From assembly GCF_022558445.1 (NCBI RefSeq), contig NZ_CP054699.1:2434001-2498000 (forward strand): a stretch of 64,000 bases of DNA, written 5' to 3'. Shown here piece by piece: positions 1-8,799 of the stretch. A model generated the notes under the pieces. The model searched no databases. It was not told the origin of the DNA and worked only from the letters and a program-made list of their open reading frames with translations. The translations under genes and the position numbers were made by a program. The stretch comes from Candidatus Contubernalis alkalaceticus (GTDB lineage: Bacteria; Bacillota; Dethiobacteria; SKNC01). The stretch's first letter is position 1; every line of letters starts with the position of its first letter.

Positions 1-1231
1 GACTGAAAAAATCCTTTCTCAAGAGGGCAAAAATATTTCTATGGCCCTTATTGGTGTTTTTAACGGCCTTGACCCACTGTTGGCAGGAGAAATTGCTCAT
101 AAAGCCTCCCTGGATCCCCGAAGTAAAGTGGAACATTTGAGTCCAGAAAAAATAGAAAAACTCTATGAAACTCTCTGCTCCTTGGGAGATACCGTACGGA
201 ACAACCTCTGGGAGCCCACTATAGTTATAAACGAAAGCGGATACTTTAAAGAATTTACCTGTTTGGACCTGAAAAGTGTGCCCTCCACTTTCAAGAAAAA
301 TTTTAAAAATATGAACAAACTGCTGAACACATTTTTTAGTTTTAAAGAAAAACAGCAGAAAACAGACAGTTTAAAACAGAACCTTCTAAGTATTGTGGAA
401 GAAGAAATTAAAAAGATAAAGATTAAAGAAGAAAAACTGCAGTTGAAACTAAAATTGGCAGAAAAAGCAGAAAAGCTTCGGCTGTGGGGAGATCTGCTGA
501 CTTCCCAGATGTACCTGGTACAAAGAGGGTTTGAACAGGTTGAACTGGTCAACTTCTATGACCCAGAACAGAAAAAAATTATAATACCCTTGGATCCTAA
601 ACTCTCACCAGGGGCCAATGCTCAAAAATTGTTTAAAAGGTATCGGAAATACAAAAAGGCCCTGCCCTTATTAAAAAAAGAACTGACTAAAATCTCCCGG
701 GAAAAGAGTTACCTGGAGGGAGTAAGGTTCAGTGTAGAAATTGTCCGCCCCGAAGACTTAGAATACATCAAAGAAGAACTGACCAAAGAGGGATATCTCA
801 AAAAACCTTCAACCCGAAAGGGTACCCCTGAAAAGAAAAGAGATGAAAGAAAATCAGAACCAGCAAAATTTTTATCCAGCGAAGGTTTTGACATTTTTGT
901 GGGTAAGAACAACTACCAAAATGAGCATCTGACTCTAAAGATGGCCTCCAAAGAAGACCTTTGGTTCCACGTTAAAGATATCCCCGGGTCCCACGTAGTG
1001 GTCAAGGGGAACCCTATCCCCCCACAGACGCTACAGGAAGCAGCCATTCTGGCCGCCTATTACAGCAAAGGCGCCGGCTCCTCCAACGTTCCCGTAGACT
1101 ATACTCTAGTCAAACACGTAAGAAAACCCCGGGGGGCCAAACCGGGGATGGTAATTTACGACCACCACAAGACTCTATACGTAACTCCTGAAAAAAGCGT
1201 GATTGATAGTTTAAGTAGTGAGAAACAGTAA
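1..1231 (+). CDS. rqcH: RqcH / NFACT-family ribosome quality control protein (5' end outside window)
   Basis: The reading frame is open from base 2, so the N-terminus lies outside the window; the visible part is about 409 codons of a family of roughly 570-590 residues. Visible parts are the end of the NFACT-N domain, a Lys/Glu-rich coiled coil (residues about 100-250 of the visible part), and the C-terminal NFACT-R region with the hallmark DLWFHVKDIPGSHVV, followed by KPRGAKPGMVIYDHHKT. In this family the protein binds stalled 50S-peptidyl-tRNA complexes and recruits tRNA-Ala for C-terminal alanine tailing; older names are FbpA or fibronectin-binding protein. The last 20 or so codons differ from a second copy of the gene's 3' end at 39854-39955, so this C-terminus may have been supplied by the island that follows. 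Confidence 0.93.
   Translation, partial: TEKILSQEGKNISMALIGVFNGLDPLLAGEIAHKASLDPRSKVEHLSPEKIEKLYETLCSLGDTVRNNLWEPTIVINESGYFKEFTCLDLKSVPSTFKKNFKNMNKLLNTFFSFKEKQQKTDSLKQNLLSIVEEEIKKIKIKEEKLQLKLKLAEKAEKLRLWGDLLTSQMYLVQRGFEQVELVNFYDPEQKKIIIPLDPKLSPGANAQKLFKRYRKYKKALPLLKKELTKISREKSYLEGVRFSVEIVRPEDLEYIKEELTKEGYLKKPSTRKGTPEKKRDERKSEPAKFLSSEGFDIFVGKNNYQNEHLTLKMASKEDLWFHVKDIPGSHVVVKGNPIPPQTLQEAAILAAYYSKGAGSSNVPVDYTLVKHVRKPRGAKPGMVIYDHHKTLYVTPEKSVIDSLSSEKQ
1119..1170. repeat. 52-bp direct repeat in rqcH 3' end, left copy
   Basis: These 52 bases are identical to 39858-39909 in the same orientation. They lie inside the rqcH coding sequence (codons for the KPRGAKPGMVIYDHH region). On both sides the two copies diverge. 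The geometry is that of attachment sites left by an element that integrates into a gene's 3' end and restores the reading frame. That is an inference; no integrase lies adjacent to either end. Confidence 0.85.
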
Positions 1232-1327
1232 ACGGAAGTCGAGAAACTCCCTTTAGTATTTTTTGCTTGGTTGGAACCGGAGCCTTAATGTACTTCCAAT
1301 TTCTCTCATTAGATCTGAAACCTAAGC

Positions 1328-1387
1328 AAATGCTCCCCTCTCTATAACAGATTAGAAATCTAATCTGTTATAGAGAGGGGAGCATTT
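1328..1387. repeat. 60-bp near-perfect palindrome
   Basis: Two 29-base arms (beginning AAATGCTCCCCTCTC) are complementary around a 2-base centre. It could act as a bidirectional terminator between rqcH and the convergent lipoprotein gene, or be a miniature inverted-repeat element. An imperfect relative with the same outer arm (ATGCTCCCCTCTT) lies at 5912-5969. Confidence 0.85.
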
Positions 1388-1404
1388 TAACTTTCTTATT
1401 TATA

Positions 1405-2490
1405 TTACCGAATGAACAAAATGGAATTGCGTGCGCTATCAAAGGCAATGAACTTTCGTGCATCAAATACTGTCCCAAGGATATAGAGATGCTCGCCCGG
1501 AATCTGTTCGCTCAAAACAGCCTCCTGCCCTTCATCCAACAAACGTCCAATGATTTGGCCGGACCGCCTTTCGTTTAAAATTACCATGTCCTTTAACAAA
1601 TGGAAGGAAAACAGATTGATGCTGCCGCCCGGTTTGCTGATGCACCTTAATTCATTGCTTCCCAAAGTATATGCATAGAGTGCAGGGTCTTCATATTCGT
1701 CAATCCAGACGATGTACTGGCTGTTTGCCTGAGGATTAATAATTGATTGGGAATCAGTAACCCGCAGCTGCTTGAGATACATTTGCTCATGGATATCATA
1801 GACGCACAGGTAGAGGACGCCCTTCCGACTCTCGGTAAAGACTGTAATCCCATCATTTACATAGGCTCGGGTATAGCTCGATTGGGGGGCAATTTTTTCA
1901 CTTACGCAAAAAATCCGTTCTTCGTCAATAGCGTACGCATACAAGGATATTTCTTCTTGATTGTATTCATTCCATGTCAAATAATCCTGCCCGCCGGATA
2001 TAATAATCTCCGGGCTTGTATCGGAAAACTCCTTCACTGTGGAAACGGTGCCATGCTCAAGATCATATCGTTCTAGCCGCATCCCCGATGCATCCTGCAA
2101 AATCCAAAACAGTGCTCCATCGGCGGCAACAAGTTCGTTTTGCCAATGCTCTCCGGTTTTTATCTGGAAGATACGCTCTGCATTTCCGGTTTTTGTATCA
2201 AGGTGAAATATATCGGTACACTCTGACCCCATACCCATGGGGATATTTTTTACAAGTGTATAATACAGGTCATTTTTCGTTCCTGCAATGCATCCCGACT
2301 CGTATCCTTTTGGAATGAATATTTCATATTCCGATACATCATTGGAAAAAGAAGATGCGTTTTCCGTGTAGGAAAGCGTCTGAGCTTCATCGTATTTTTT
2401 TAAAGTCTCCCCGGTGCTTGTCTCACATCCGGCACTTAACGCTACCATCAATAATACCAGACCAATGGAGACCATCTGTTTTAGTTTCAT
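1405..2490 (-). CDS. Secreted lipoprotein, probable beta-propeller (copy 1)
   Basis: 361 residues. The N-terminus is a lipoprotein signal with lipobox LSAGC (Cys22), so it should be anchored outside the membrane. The rest is made of repeated short strand-like blocks (for example LFWILQDASG, YLTWNEYNQEE, YIVWIDEYED), the pattern of the extracellular DUF5050/TolB-type beta-propeller family. No enzyme motif is visible. It lies directly downstream of a broken C39-type peptidase gene on the same strand. A nearly identical copy lies at 19034-20119; the two differ by scattered single bases and both frames are intact. Function unknown. Confidence 0.75.
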   Translation of the reverse strand: MKLKQMVSIGLVLLMVALSAGCETSTGETLKKYDEAQTLSYTENASSFSNDVSEYEIFIPKGYESGCIAGTKNDLYYTLVKNIPMGMGSECTDIFHLDTKTGNAERIFQIKTGEHWQNELVAADGALFWILQDASGMRLERYDLEHGTVSTVKEFSDTSPEIIISGGQDYLTWNEYNQEEISLYAYAIDEERIFCVSEKIAPQSSYTRAYVNDGITVFTESRKGVLYLCVYDIHEQMYLKQLRVTDSQSIINPQANSQYIVWIDEYEDPALYAYTLGSNELRCISKPGGSINLFSFHLLKDMVILNERRSGQIIGRLLDEGQEAVLSEQIPGEHLYILGTVFDARKFIAFDSARNSILFIR

Positions 2491-2503
2491 GTTTGAATTC
2501 TCC

Positions 2504-2908
2504 CTAAGATAGTTTGGAATGGCGCAAAATACCTCCCCAACCCCAAATTGCCATCAACACGCTTGCTGTCAAGCAATGATATCCGTTGATTTGTTGTACG
2601 AGGCTTGTGTTTACCCATGCGTAATTATTATTATCCTAGTGCCTTGTCCCCATGCTAGCGCTGATCTCTTGAATATATTTTTTTTCGTCGGCAGGATCTA
2701 TGGAACCAAGGTTATTAACCGCATTATCCAGTACATCCATAGCGTCTGCCGGATCTGCGGCCAGATGGGCACGAAATTCAGGGTCATTCATATATGCAGA
2801 TCGAATGGATTCTTCGGTGTCGGAAAAAGTGTCGGCTGCTGCAAAGACCGTTAATGGTAAAGATGTTACCAAAATCAGACAAAGCAATATTGAAAATAAA
2901 TTTTTCAT
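2504..2908 (-). pseudogene. C39-like secreted peptidase, interrupted (copy 1)
   Basis: The frame opens with a clear signal peptide (MKNLFSILLCLILVTSLPL then VFAAA) and runs to a TAG where the second copy (20133-20446) has TGG (Trp). Beyond the stop the same frame continues to position 2504. In copy 2 the region reads INGYYCGPASVLMA, typical of the catalytic-Cys motif of papain-like C39 peptidases. In copy 1 this is altered to YHCLTAS, so the motif itself has drifted. Both copies end soon after this motif, close to the lipoprotein start, so the catalytic His/Asp half is absent in both. Confidence 0.7.
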
Positions 2909-2910
2909 AT

Positions 2911-4319
2911 TTTTTCACTAATGGTGAATTGAAAATTCAAGTGCAATAGAAAATGACAACTCATAGGAATCCAGGTAAAATATAAATATAAGCGATCAAA
3001 CAAACATTTACTGGAGGGATTCCTATGAGTCAGATTAATTTTACCACGAATTAAAAACATTATACACACCTTTCTGAAGCTGATCGGGACCAAATTCAAG
3101 CTATGTTGAAATTAATGCTAAAACCCACAGCTATCGCGGCTATATTACACAGAAACCCATCAACCATATATCGTGAAATTAAACGTAATTCAGTCAAGCA
3201 ATTGGACACAAACTTAAAAGAGCACAAGGCCTACTATGCTAGCACAGCTCAAATACTTTACAAGAAAGCTCGCAAGAATTGTGGACGTACATATAAGATC
3301 GCCTCTATACCGGAACTTGTCTGTAATATTGAAGATCTAATACTAAAAAAGAAGTGGTCCCCAGACGCTACTGTGGGCTACCTCAACCGAATAGGTGAAA
3401 TGATCAAGCAATCAATAACAACGAAAACTATTTACAATTACATACATATTGGCCTCAGTAAAGTTAAGCCTATTGATCTTCATCTTAAAGTCCGTCGAAA
3501 ATGCTCCCACAAGCCTCCTGTCATTAGGGATGATACACGGGAGAACAGTATAGATAATCGGCCAGCGGAGGTAAATAACCGTAGCGAGTTCGGCCACTGG
3601 GAAATTGACACTGTCATTAGCAAGAGGACTAAGGGTGCAGCACTTCTGACCCTCGTTGAGCGTATGACAAGACAAGAAATTATCCGAAAGCTACCGAGTA
3701 AGACCGCCTCTGCTGTTGTGATAGCTCTAGATGAGCTTGAGCAGGAATTCGGAGATCCGTTTCAAGATGTTTTCAAATCAATTACTTCCGATAATGGTTC
3801 TGAGTTTGCCTTCACATCTCTAATGGAAAAGTCAGTATTCACTGGCGCAAACCGCACCAAAATATACTATGCCCATCCATACTGCTCCGGAGAACGGGGT
3901 TCAAATGAAAACGGCAACGGGATAATCCGTAGGTTTTTGCCAAAAGGACGACCATTTGATGATGTGCCGATTGAAACGATTCAGCGAATACAAGACTGGA
4001 TAAATTCACTGCCTAGACGTATCATCGGATACCAGTCTTCACAAGAGGCCTATACTAAACAGCTTGCAATCTCTACTGCCTGTTAATCTTATGGGCTCTA
4101 CCCAAACCCGCCCTCGCCGGTAGCAGCCCGCCATGCGTTGCATGACGAGTACCTTCAAGGGTTTGGGTTATGTGAGGCCCTCAAGGGTAAAGACTTCGTC
4201 CCGGCTACGCCGGCCCTTGACTGCCGACTATTAGATGCCTCTCTATGAAAGACGTAGCAATACTATGGGTTCCTATGATATTTGCACTTATTTATTCAAT
4301 TGGGGGTTTTTCACTAATG
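2911..4319 (+). mobile_element. IS30-family insertion sequence
   Basis: The transposase gene is bounded by related inverted ends: left near 2927-2985 (AATTGAA, AAGTGCAA, TCATAGGAA) and right near 4270-4306 in the opposite sense. A 13-bp direct repeat, TTTTTCACTAATG, lies outside each end (2911-2923 and 4307-4319). The insertion point is only a few bases upstream of the C39-like peptidase start, separating that gene from its promoter. The DNA between the transposase stop (4086) and the right end holds no gene I can see. Confidence 0.7.
3103..4086 (+). CDS. IS30-family transposase
   Basis: 327 residues from the first usable ATG. The N-terminus carries the IS30 HTH (AIAAILHRNPSTIYREIKRN). The catalytic region shows GHWEIDTV (first Asp), ITSDNGSEFA (second Asp) and a Glu in GSNENGNGIIRRFLPKG, all typical of the family. 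A better start with an upstream GGAGG lies at 3025 in the same frame, but a TAA at 3052-3054 (codon 10) interrupts it, so the element is probably impaired unless translation begins at 3103. The family moves by copy-out/paste-in. Confidence 0.88.
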   Translation: MLKLMLKPTAIAAILHRNPSTIYREIKRNSVKQLDTNLKEHKAYYASTAQILYKKARKNCGRTYKIASIPELVCNIEDLILKKKWSPDATVGYLNRIGEMIKQSITTKTIYNYIHIGLSKVKPIDLHLKVRRKCSHKPPVIRDDTRENSIDNRPAEVNNRSEFGHWEIDTVISKRTKGAALLTLVERMTRQEIIRKLPSKTASAVVIALDELEQEFGDPFQDVFKSITSDNGSEFAFTSLMEKSVFTGANRTKIYYAHPYCSGERGSNENGNGIIRRFLPKGRPFDDVPIETIQRIQDWINSLPRRIIGYQSSQEAYTKQLAISTAC

Positions 4320-4485
4320 TTGCATTAAATAATTGGAAAATTGTCAATACCTGATTACTGACAAAATATACTAACTATTAATAACATATTTTCAATATAT
4401 TAACATTAGGTATTCTCTATGAAAGCCAAAGGAACAATCAGTTATGAGTAGCCCCTGCTTCCACATTATTACAGTTATGGATTTC
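4320..4485. other. AT-rich intergenic stretch
   Basis: No reading frame or clear signal is visible. It probably contains the original upstream region of the C39-like gene and the flank of the next insertion sequence. Confidence 0.4.
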
Positions 4486-5728
4486 TTAGAGATACATAGG
4501 ATCGTAAGTCACATCATATAGATGTTCGACTTCGCCTGCTATCACCAGCCTTTCTGTCTCATCAAAGATTAAATCATAGTCGATGGCTCTTCGTCCTTTT
4601 GAGATTCGAGAAGGTTTCCAATAAAGTGTAAGGACAAAGTAAGTAAATGGTTCATAAAGACAGGTTTTCAGTATCCTTTTTAGATCTAAAAGTGCTCCAA
4701 TAAAACCGGTTTTGAGCTGGAGCGATACCAGCAGGCAGTAGGTAATCAGAGCGATAAGCAGCTGATTCATTACAGCTTGTTGACTCAATCCATAAAAATG
4801 TTTTACGTACATGTTCTGCTTAAGCCATTTAAAAAACAATTCGATTTGCCAGCGGTTCCGATAAATATCACTGATTTCCTCAATGTCCAGGGCGAAATTG
4901 TTGGTCATGATTATTACGGGATTTCCTTCTGTATCCACTACTTCAATTAATCTAAGGAGGTGCTTCATCTTTTTTGCTGGGGTACCCAGGTAGACTACCT
5001 GGTATTTTTGAATGCTCCCTGTAACAGGAAGGGTCTCCATCACTTGGACAACAGCATTTTTCTTAAGCCGGGTAACAAATCCAATACCTTTTTTACAGTA
5101 ACGATCAAACTTATCATAGTCCACGTATGCCCGATCAAAGACATGTAACGCTTCTTTATCTTCAATCACCAGTGCATCTATCTGGGTTTTATCCGAAGGT
5201 TTTGCGGGAGTTATTATTACATCATCCGGCAGTAATACGTTATCATGAAAGACAAGCCTTAGATGAAGTTTGATTCCGGCCTTAGTTTTCCTAAAATCTG
5301 CCCATGGATACTGGGTAAGTCACAAGCTAATTTACAGTACTGGAATCAATCAAGTACAGTCAGTTCAAAGGTTGGCTTAATTTATGAAAGCCCAGGTCTT
5401 TCCCCAATTCTTTGACCAGCTCTTTAAACAAGGTATCCAGCAGTTCTGTGAGAAGATCCTTTAATCTTCTAGAGATTTGAGAAGCTTTGAAAGATTCCTG
5501 ATCCATGGCTTCCTGAAAACCTTTATTATTAAAGCTGCTGCTGATATCCCTAAGACTTTTTAGTTGATTCAGTTGTGCATAGGAGATTAATTCGATCATC
5601 TGGACAGTATTGAGTTTTTTGAAATACTTATCAGACTCCAGTTGTTCCAAGTTTTCTTGAAAATTTTCATTATTAAATAGCTCAAACAGTTGAAAAAATG
5701 TGGAATTCGTGGTATCCTTGCCTTGCAT
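4486..5728 (-). pseudogene. IS4-type transposase, broken in the middle
   Basis: The N-terminal part (5360-5728, 122 residues, DUF4372-like) and the C-terminal part (4486-5169, 227 residues) belong to one gene. The DNA between them still encodes LIDSSTVN (first catalytic Asp region) but contains stops and frame changes. The C-terminal part shows VFDRAYVDYDKF (second Asp) and the IS4 signature YRNRWQIELFFKWLKQN with the catalytic Glu. At least two inactivating changes mean no intact transposase is made. Confidence 0.85.
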
Positions 5729-5736
5729 ATTTGATC

Positions 5737-5790
5737 TCCTTTATAATAGAGATTTGAGCAAGGACTACCCTATATCTCTATTATAAAGGA
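5737..5790. repeat. Inverted repeat upstream of the IS4-type gene
   Basis: Two perfect 16-base arms (TCCTTTATAATAGAGA and its complement) are separated by 22 bases, immediately upstream of the transposase start; one arm includes its ribosome-binding region. This may be the terminal region of the insertion sequence or a structure limiting transposase expression. Confidence 0.7.
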
Positions 5791-5911
5791 TTTTTTCTTT
5801 TGGTACAATACTATATTACAAATTCTTTAAAATAATCGTTATTTCATCGGTTTTCGTGATTTGACATTTTAAATAATTATTTATGCAAGGCTAGTGACTT
5901 GTTATATAAAA

Positions 5912-5969
5912 ATGCTCCCCTCTTATGTGACAGATTAGATTTATTATCTCTTACAGAAGAGGGGAGCAT
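5912..5969. repeat. Imperfect palindrome related to the 1328-1387 palindrome
   Basis: The outer arms ATGCTCCCCTCTT / AAGAGGGGAGCAT are perfect; the inner part (GACAGATTAG and so on) is imperfect. It shares its outer arm with the palindrome next to rqcH. Confidence 0.75.
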
Positions 5970-6074
5970 ATATTTAGGTTTCAGTAAAAATTACAGGACC
6001 CTCCAGTAATAGCATTCTGAGTATCGATTTATTCTTTTCGACCTGTTTTTGAGTTTACGCTGCATAAATCTGAG

Positions 6075-6120
6075 TGCCCGGAGATTCCGGCCTTTGCCTT
6101 ACGGCAATTTCCACAATCTT
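6075..6120. repeat. Hairpin repeat family, copy 1
   Basis: It has the pattern TGCCCGGAGATTC, TTGCC, a short loop, GGCAA, then AATCTT, with outer arms GGAGATT/AATCT and inner arms TTGCC/GGCAA. Relatives occur at 7625-7670, 10571-10615, 10848-10893, 11056-11104 (opposite strand) and 20524-20570. Confidence 0.7.
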
Positions 6121-6172
6121 CTATAAGATGTCAACATCCCAATAACTTGCTCTTCTTGTGTCAATACCTTTA

Positions 6173-7393
6173 TTAGTTTTTATATATGTAGTGTGATCCT
6201 GACCACAGTTCATAATTAAAAAGAGCATAGTTAATATCATATAACACGTAATGTTTCATATTTTGAATGTAAATACTATTTCCTGTTCCTTTCGTGATTC
6301 TCCACCCACTGTCCATTTCCCATTGATTGCTAGCTGTTGAACTGCTGCGATTGTGTTCTACATAGCCGCCAAATCGTCTTAATGAATAACTGGCTTCAGC
6401 AACATATCTTCTGTCCGGTATGTTGCCCGAAAGGCTAAAGCTTAAACCACTTCCAGAAAGACCTAACGTATACGAGTATGTCGAGGGGCCGTCCTCAGTA
6501 GTAGGACCATTCTTTTCTCCTGTATAACTGGTAGACGTCCAATGTAGCGTCTGCTGTTGTCTTGTTCTTGTATGTGTTTCTACTGGTTCTGTAGACCTGT
6601 TTGTAACATTTACCCAATAATCAGTTCCACTTACAGTTGCATAATAGTACTGTGAATAACTTCTACTTTTTAAGCTGGTTAAATAGTTACGCTCTAGCGT
6701 ACGCGTTGTATTTGACCGAGTCCAATACGTCCCTGGAGTGAAACTCCTGTTTCCTATATTGGCATCTATTTCATTAAGCTCCTGAGTTGTTAATACAGCA
6801 TTAGGACTATTTTCAATAATATACGCTTCTTCAGTCATATAATCTACTATATCCTGTACAACAACAGCAAATTGATCAATACTTACATTAATATCTATTG
6901 CGCCTGTGTAAATATGGGTGCCTCCAGCACGACGCCGAATTGCTGTTATCTTTCCTGATTCTCTTGGCACTAATGCTGGGGTTACCATCTCATAGTTAAC
7001 AAATTTTATATTACTAAATATTTCTTTTTCAGGAACACCAAGAAAAATTACTGTTTTCCCATTTTCTATGTTATTGTTCAGATCAGTTAAGAAGCTTGAG
7101 GAATTCTTTAAACCCTGCCAACTGTTGTTAGATATAATAATATGAGATATTTCCTCTTTTGTTAAATCTGTTTTTTCTGTTACCATTGAATCAAACAGAA
7201 GTTCTAATCCTTCCACCTGTTTGTTCGTAAGTAAAAAAGTACCTTCATGAACTTTTGCTTCGTCTATTAACAATTCAGCAGATGGAGCGCTACAATAAAA
7301 ATTATCTAAACTGGCAAATACTTTTGGAACACTAATAACAATTACCATGCATAGTATTAAAACAATCCCCAGAAAAAGTTGTCTTGCTTTCAA
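6173..7393 (-). CDS. Secreted protein of unknown function (406 aa)
   Basis: It starts at TTG with AGGAGG nine bases upstream. The N-terminus is a signal peptide (MKARQLFLGIVLILCMVIV, then VFAS). The middle third contains mixed alpha/beta sequence. The last 170 residues are rich in Ser, Thr, Tyr and Gly (RSYSQYYYATVSGTDYW, YSYTLGLSGSGLSFSLSGN, then SLRRFGGYVEHN), which suggests an extracellular beta-rich domain. There is no cell-wall anchor motif. A deletion remnant of a second copy follows at 7580-7805. I do not recognise the family; toxin, adhesin or antimicrobial effector are all open. Confidence 0.7.
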   Translation of the reverse strand: MKARQLFLGIVLILCMVIVISVPKVFASLDNFYCSAPSAELLIDEAKVHEGTFLLTNKQVEGLELLFDSMVTEKTDLTKEEISHIIISNNSWQGLKNSSSFLTDLNNNIENGKTVIFLGVPEKEIFSNIKFVNYEMVTPALVPRESGKITAIRRRAGGTHIYTGAIDINVSIDQFAVVVQDIVDYMTEEAYIIENSPNAVLTTQELNEIDANIGNRSFTPGTYWTRSNTTRTLERNYLTSLKSRSYSQYYYATVSGTDYWVNVTNRSTEPVETHTRTRQQQTLHWTSTSYTGEKNGPTTEDGPSTYSYTLGLSGSGLSFSLSGNIPDRRYVAEASYSLRRFGGYVEHNRSSSTASNQWEMDSGWRITKGTGNSIYIQNMKHYVLYDINYALFNYELWSGSHYIYKN

Positions 7394-7579
7394 GTGTTTT
7401 TTCCTCCTCCTTCATCTTTTTTCATTCCCTCATTTTGTATAAGATTACTACATTTTTAATATAATTAATATTTTTTAATCTCCTTAATTTTTTTTTGATT
7501 CCTGTTTAATTGTTTTTCCTTGGTTCAAGTTTTCCACAAAATTCGTCCTTTTGATTTGCCGCATCACCCCTTTTTTTAT

Positions 7580-7805
7580 TTTCGGCATCGACCTGTTATT
7601 GAGTTTACGCTACCTAAATTTGAGTGCCCAGAGATTCCAGTCTTTGCCTTACGGCAATTTCCAAATCTTCTATAAGATATCAACCTCCCAATAACTTGCT
7701 CTTCTTGTGTCAATACCATTTATTAGTTTTTTTACCGTGCATAGTATTAATAACAATCCCCAGAAAAAGTTGTCTTGCTTTCAAGTGTTTTTTCCTCCTC
7801 CTTCC
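7580..7805 (-). pseudogene. Deletion remnant of a second copy of the 406-aa secreted gene
   Basis: The left part (7580-7731) matches the downstream flank of the 406-aa gene (about 6040-6172) up to its last codons. It is joined directly to a match of that gene's first codons and ribosome-binding site (7735-7805, compare 7346-7415). The remnant thus keeps both ends and lacks the gene body of roughly 1.2 kb. It includes a copy of the hairpin repeat (7625-7670). Confidence 0.75.
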
Positions 7806-7976
7806 ACAGCAACCCCCACAGAATGTATGAGGTAATACTTATATAACATCAGAATCAACATTTTATCGGTACTGAAATCCCAAGATATGCAACATCACCG
7901 AGGACGTAGTAAAAAGCCTGACAAAAAACCTGTTTCAACTCATTGTGCCAACGGTCCAAATCAAGTGTGAATGTGG

Positions 7977-8390
7977 GATTATTCCGATATTAAAGTTATT
8001 CCGATCTTTCGTAAAAATGATAGATAGATAAAAGACAAGTCATTGAAAAAATCAGAACAACTTTTGCTACATATTATTTCAGTCCATAAAGACGTTTAAT
8101 GGTTTCATCATCCAGGTCTACCCCATTGAATGTTTCGGTTTTACGAAGAGGATGATTTGCAGCGGTTGCTTTCTCAATGGCGGCCCTCTATTGCCGTAAC
8201 CCCATCTTTAATAGGTTGTTTGCTCATACAGTCTAGCTCCTTTCTGATTTTGAACTTTTTATAGTATCAAAATCAGAATAAAAGCTATATCTGTGTAAAG
8301 CAAATGTTATTCCGATTTTTTTACAAAGAAATTGTTTATTATATTGCTTCTTAGCAAAAAAATCGGAATAACTTTTATATCGGAATAATC
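7977..8390. mobile_element. Decayed element with 33-bp inverted ends
   Basis: The left end begins GATTATTCCGATATTAAAG and continues TTATTCCGAT. The right end is the same sequence inverted, with a few mismatches. Each end therefore carries TTATTCCGAT twice. Inside, on the minus strand, are remnants of a small frame-shifted gene (starting MSKQPIKDGVTAIE and, in another frame, ending DDETIKRLYGLK). The element sits at the 3' end of the 83-codon reading frame and cuts it. I see no intact transposase. Confidence 0.6.
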
Positions 8391-8394
8391 TCCC

Positions 8395-8646
8395 TTATTC
8401 TGATGTCGGGATAAGTGGGATATAACCTGGGTAGGTGGAAGTACTGCAAAACCATTGCCGCTTGATAGCAAGCCCCATCCAGTAAAAAGTTACTGTTTTA
8501 ACACCTGCAGAACTAAATTGAGGAACATGACTGCCCGACCAAGTTTTACTATTGTTTACACTGCTTCCTGATTTGCTAGGAGCCCCTGTGTAGTCTAAAG
8601 TATATTGAACAAATACTATGTTAGTTGTATAATGTTCCAGTCCCAT
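8395..8646 (-). CDS. Short reading frame next to comP copy 3 (83 aa), probably truncated
   Basis: It begins MGLEHYTTNIVFVQYTLDY and has no signal peptide. Relatives lie next to each comP copy: 20574-20660 (only the first 28 or so codons) and 36300-36554 (internal duplication and frameshift). Comparison with the third copy suggests a one-base insertion here near VTFYWM, because the other copy reads VIFTGLGLLSSGNGFAVLPP at that place. The 3' end is then cut by the 7977-8390 element. All three copies look damaged. Function unknown. Confidence 0.45.
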   Translation of the reverse strand: MGLEHYTTNIVFVQYTLDYTGAPSKSGSSVNNSKTWSGSHVPQFSSAGVKTVTFYWMGLAIKRQWFCSTSTYPGYIPLIPTSE

Positions 8647-8733
8647 ACCGATGTTCCCTTAATCATGCCTTGAACTATTACTATTACATTACCATATTTA
8701 CCTTTTTTAAAAATCAGTAATTCCTACAGGTTT

Positions 8734-8775
8734 TAAAAAAAAATAACCCAAAAGCATATTATTTTGCTTTTGGGT
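8734..8775 (-). terminator. Intrinsic terminator after comP copy 3
   Basis: The 11-bp stem ACCCAAAAGCA / TGCTTTTGGGT is followed, on the minus strand, by a run of T. The same structure follows the other two comP copies. Confidence 0.85.
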
Positions 8776-8799
8776 CAGCGTGTCTAATCTGTTATCACT

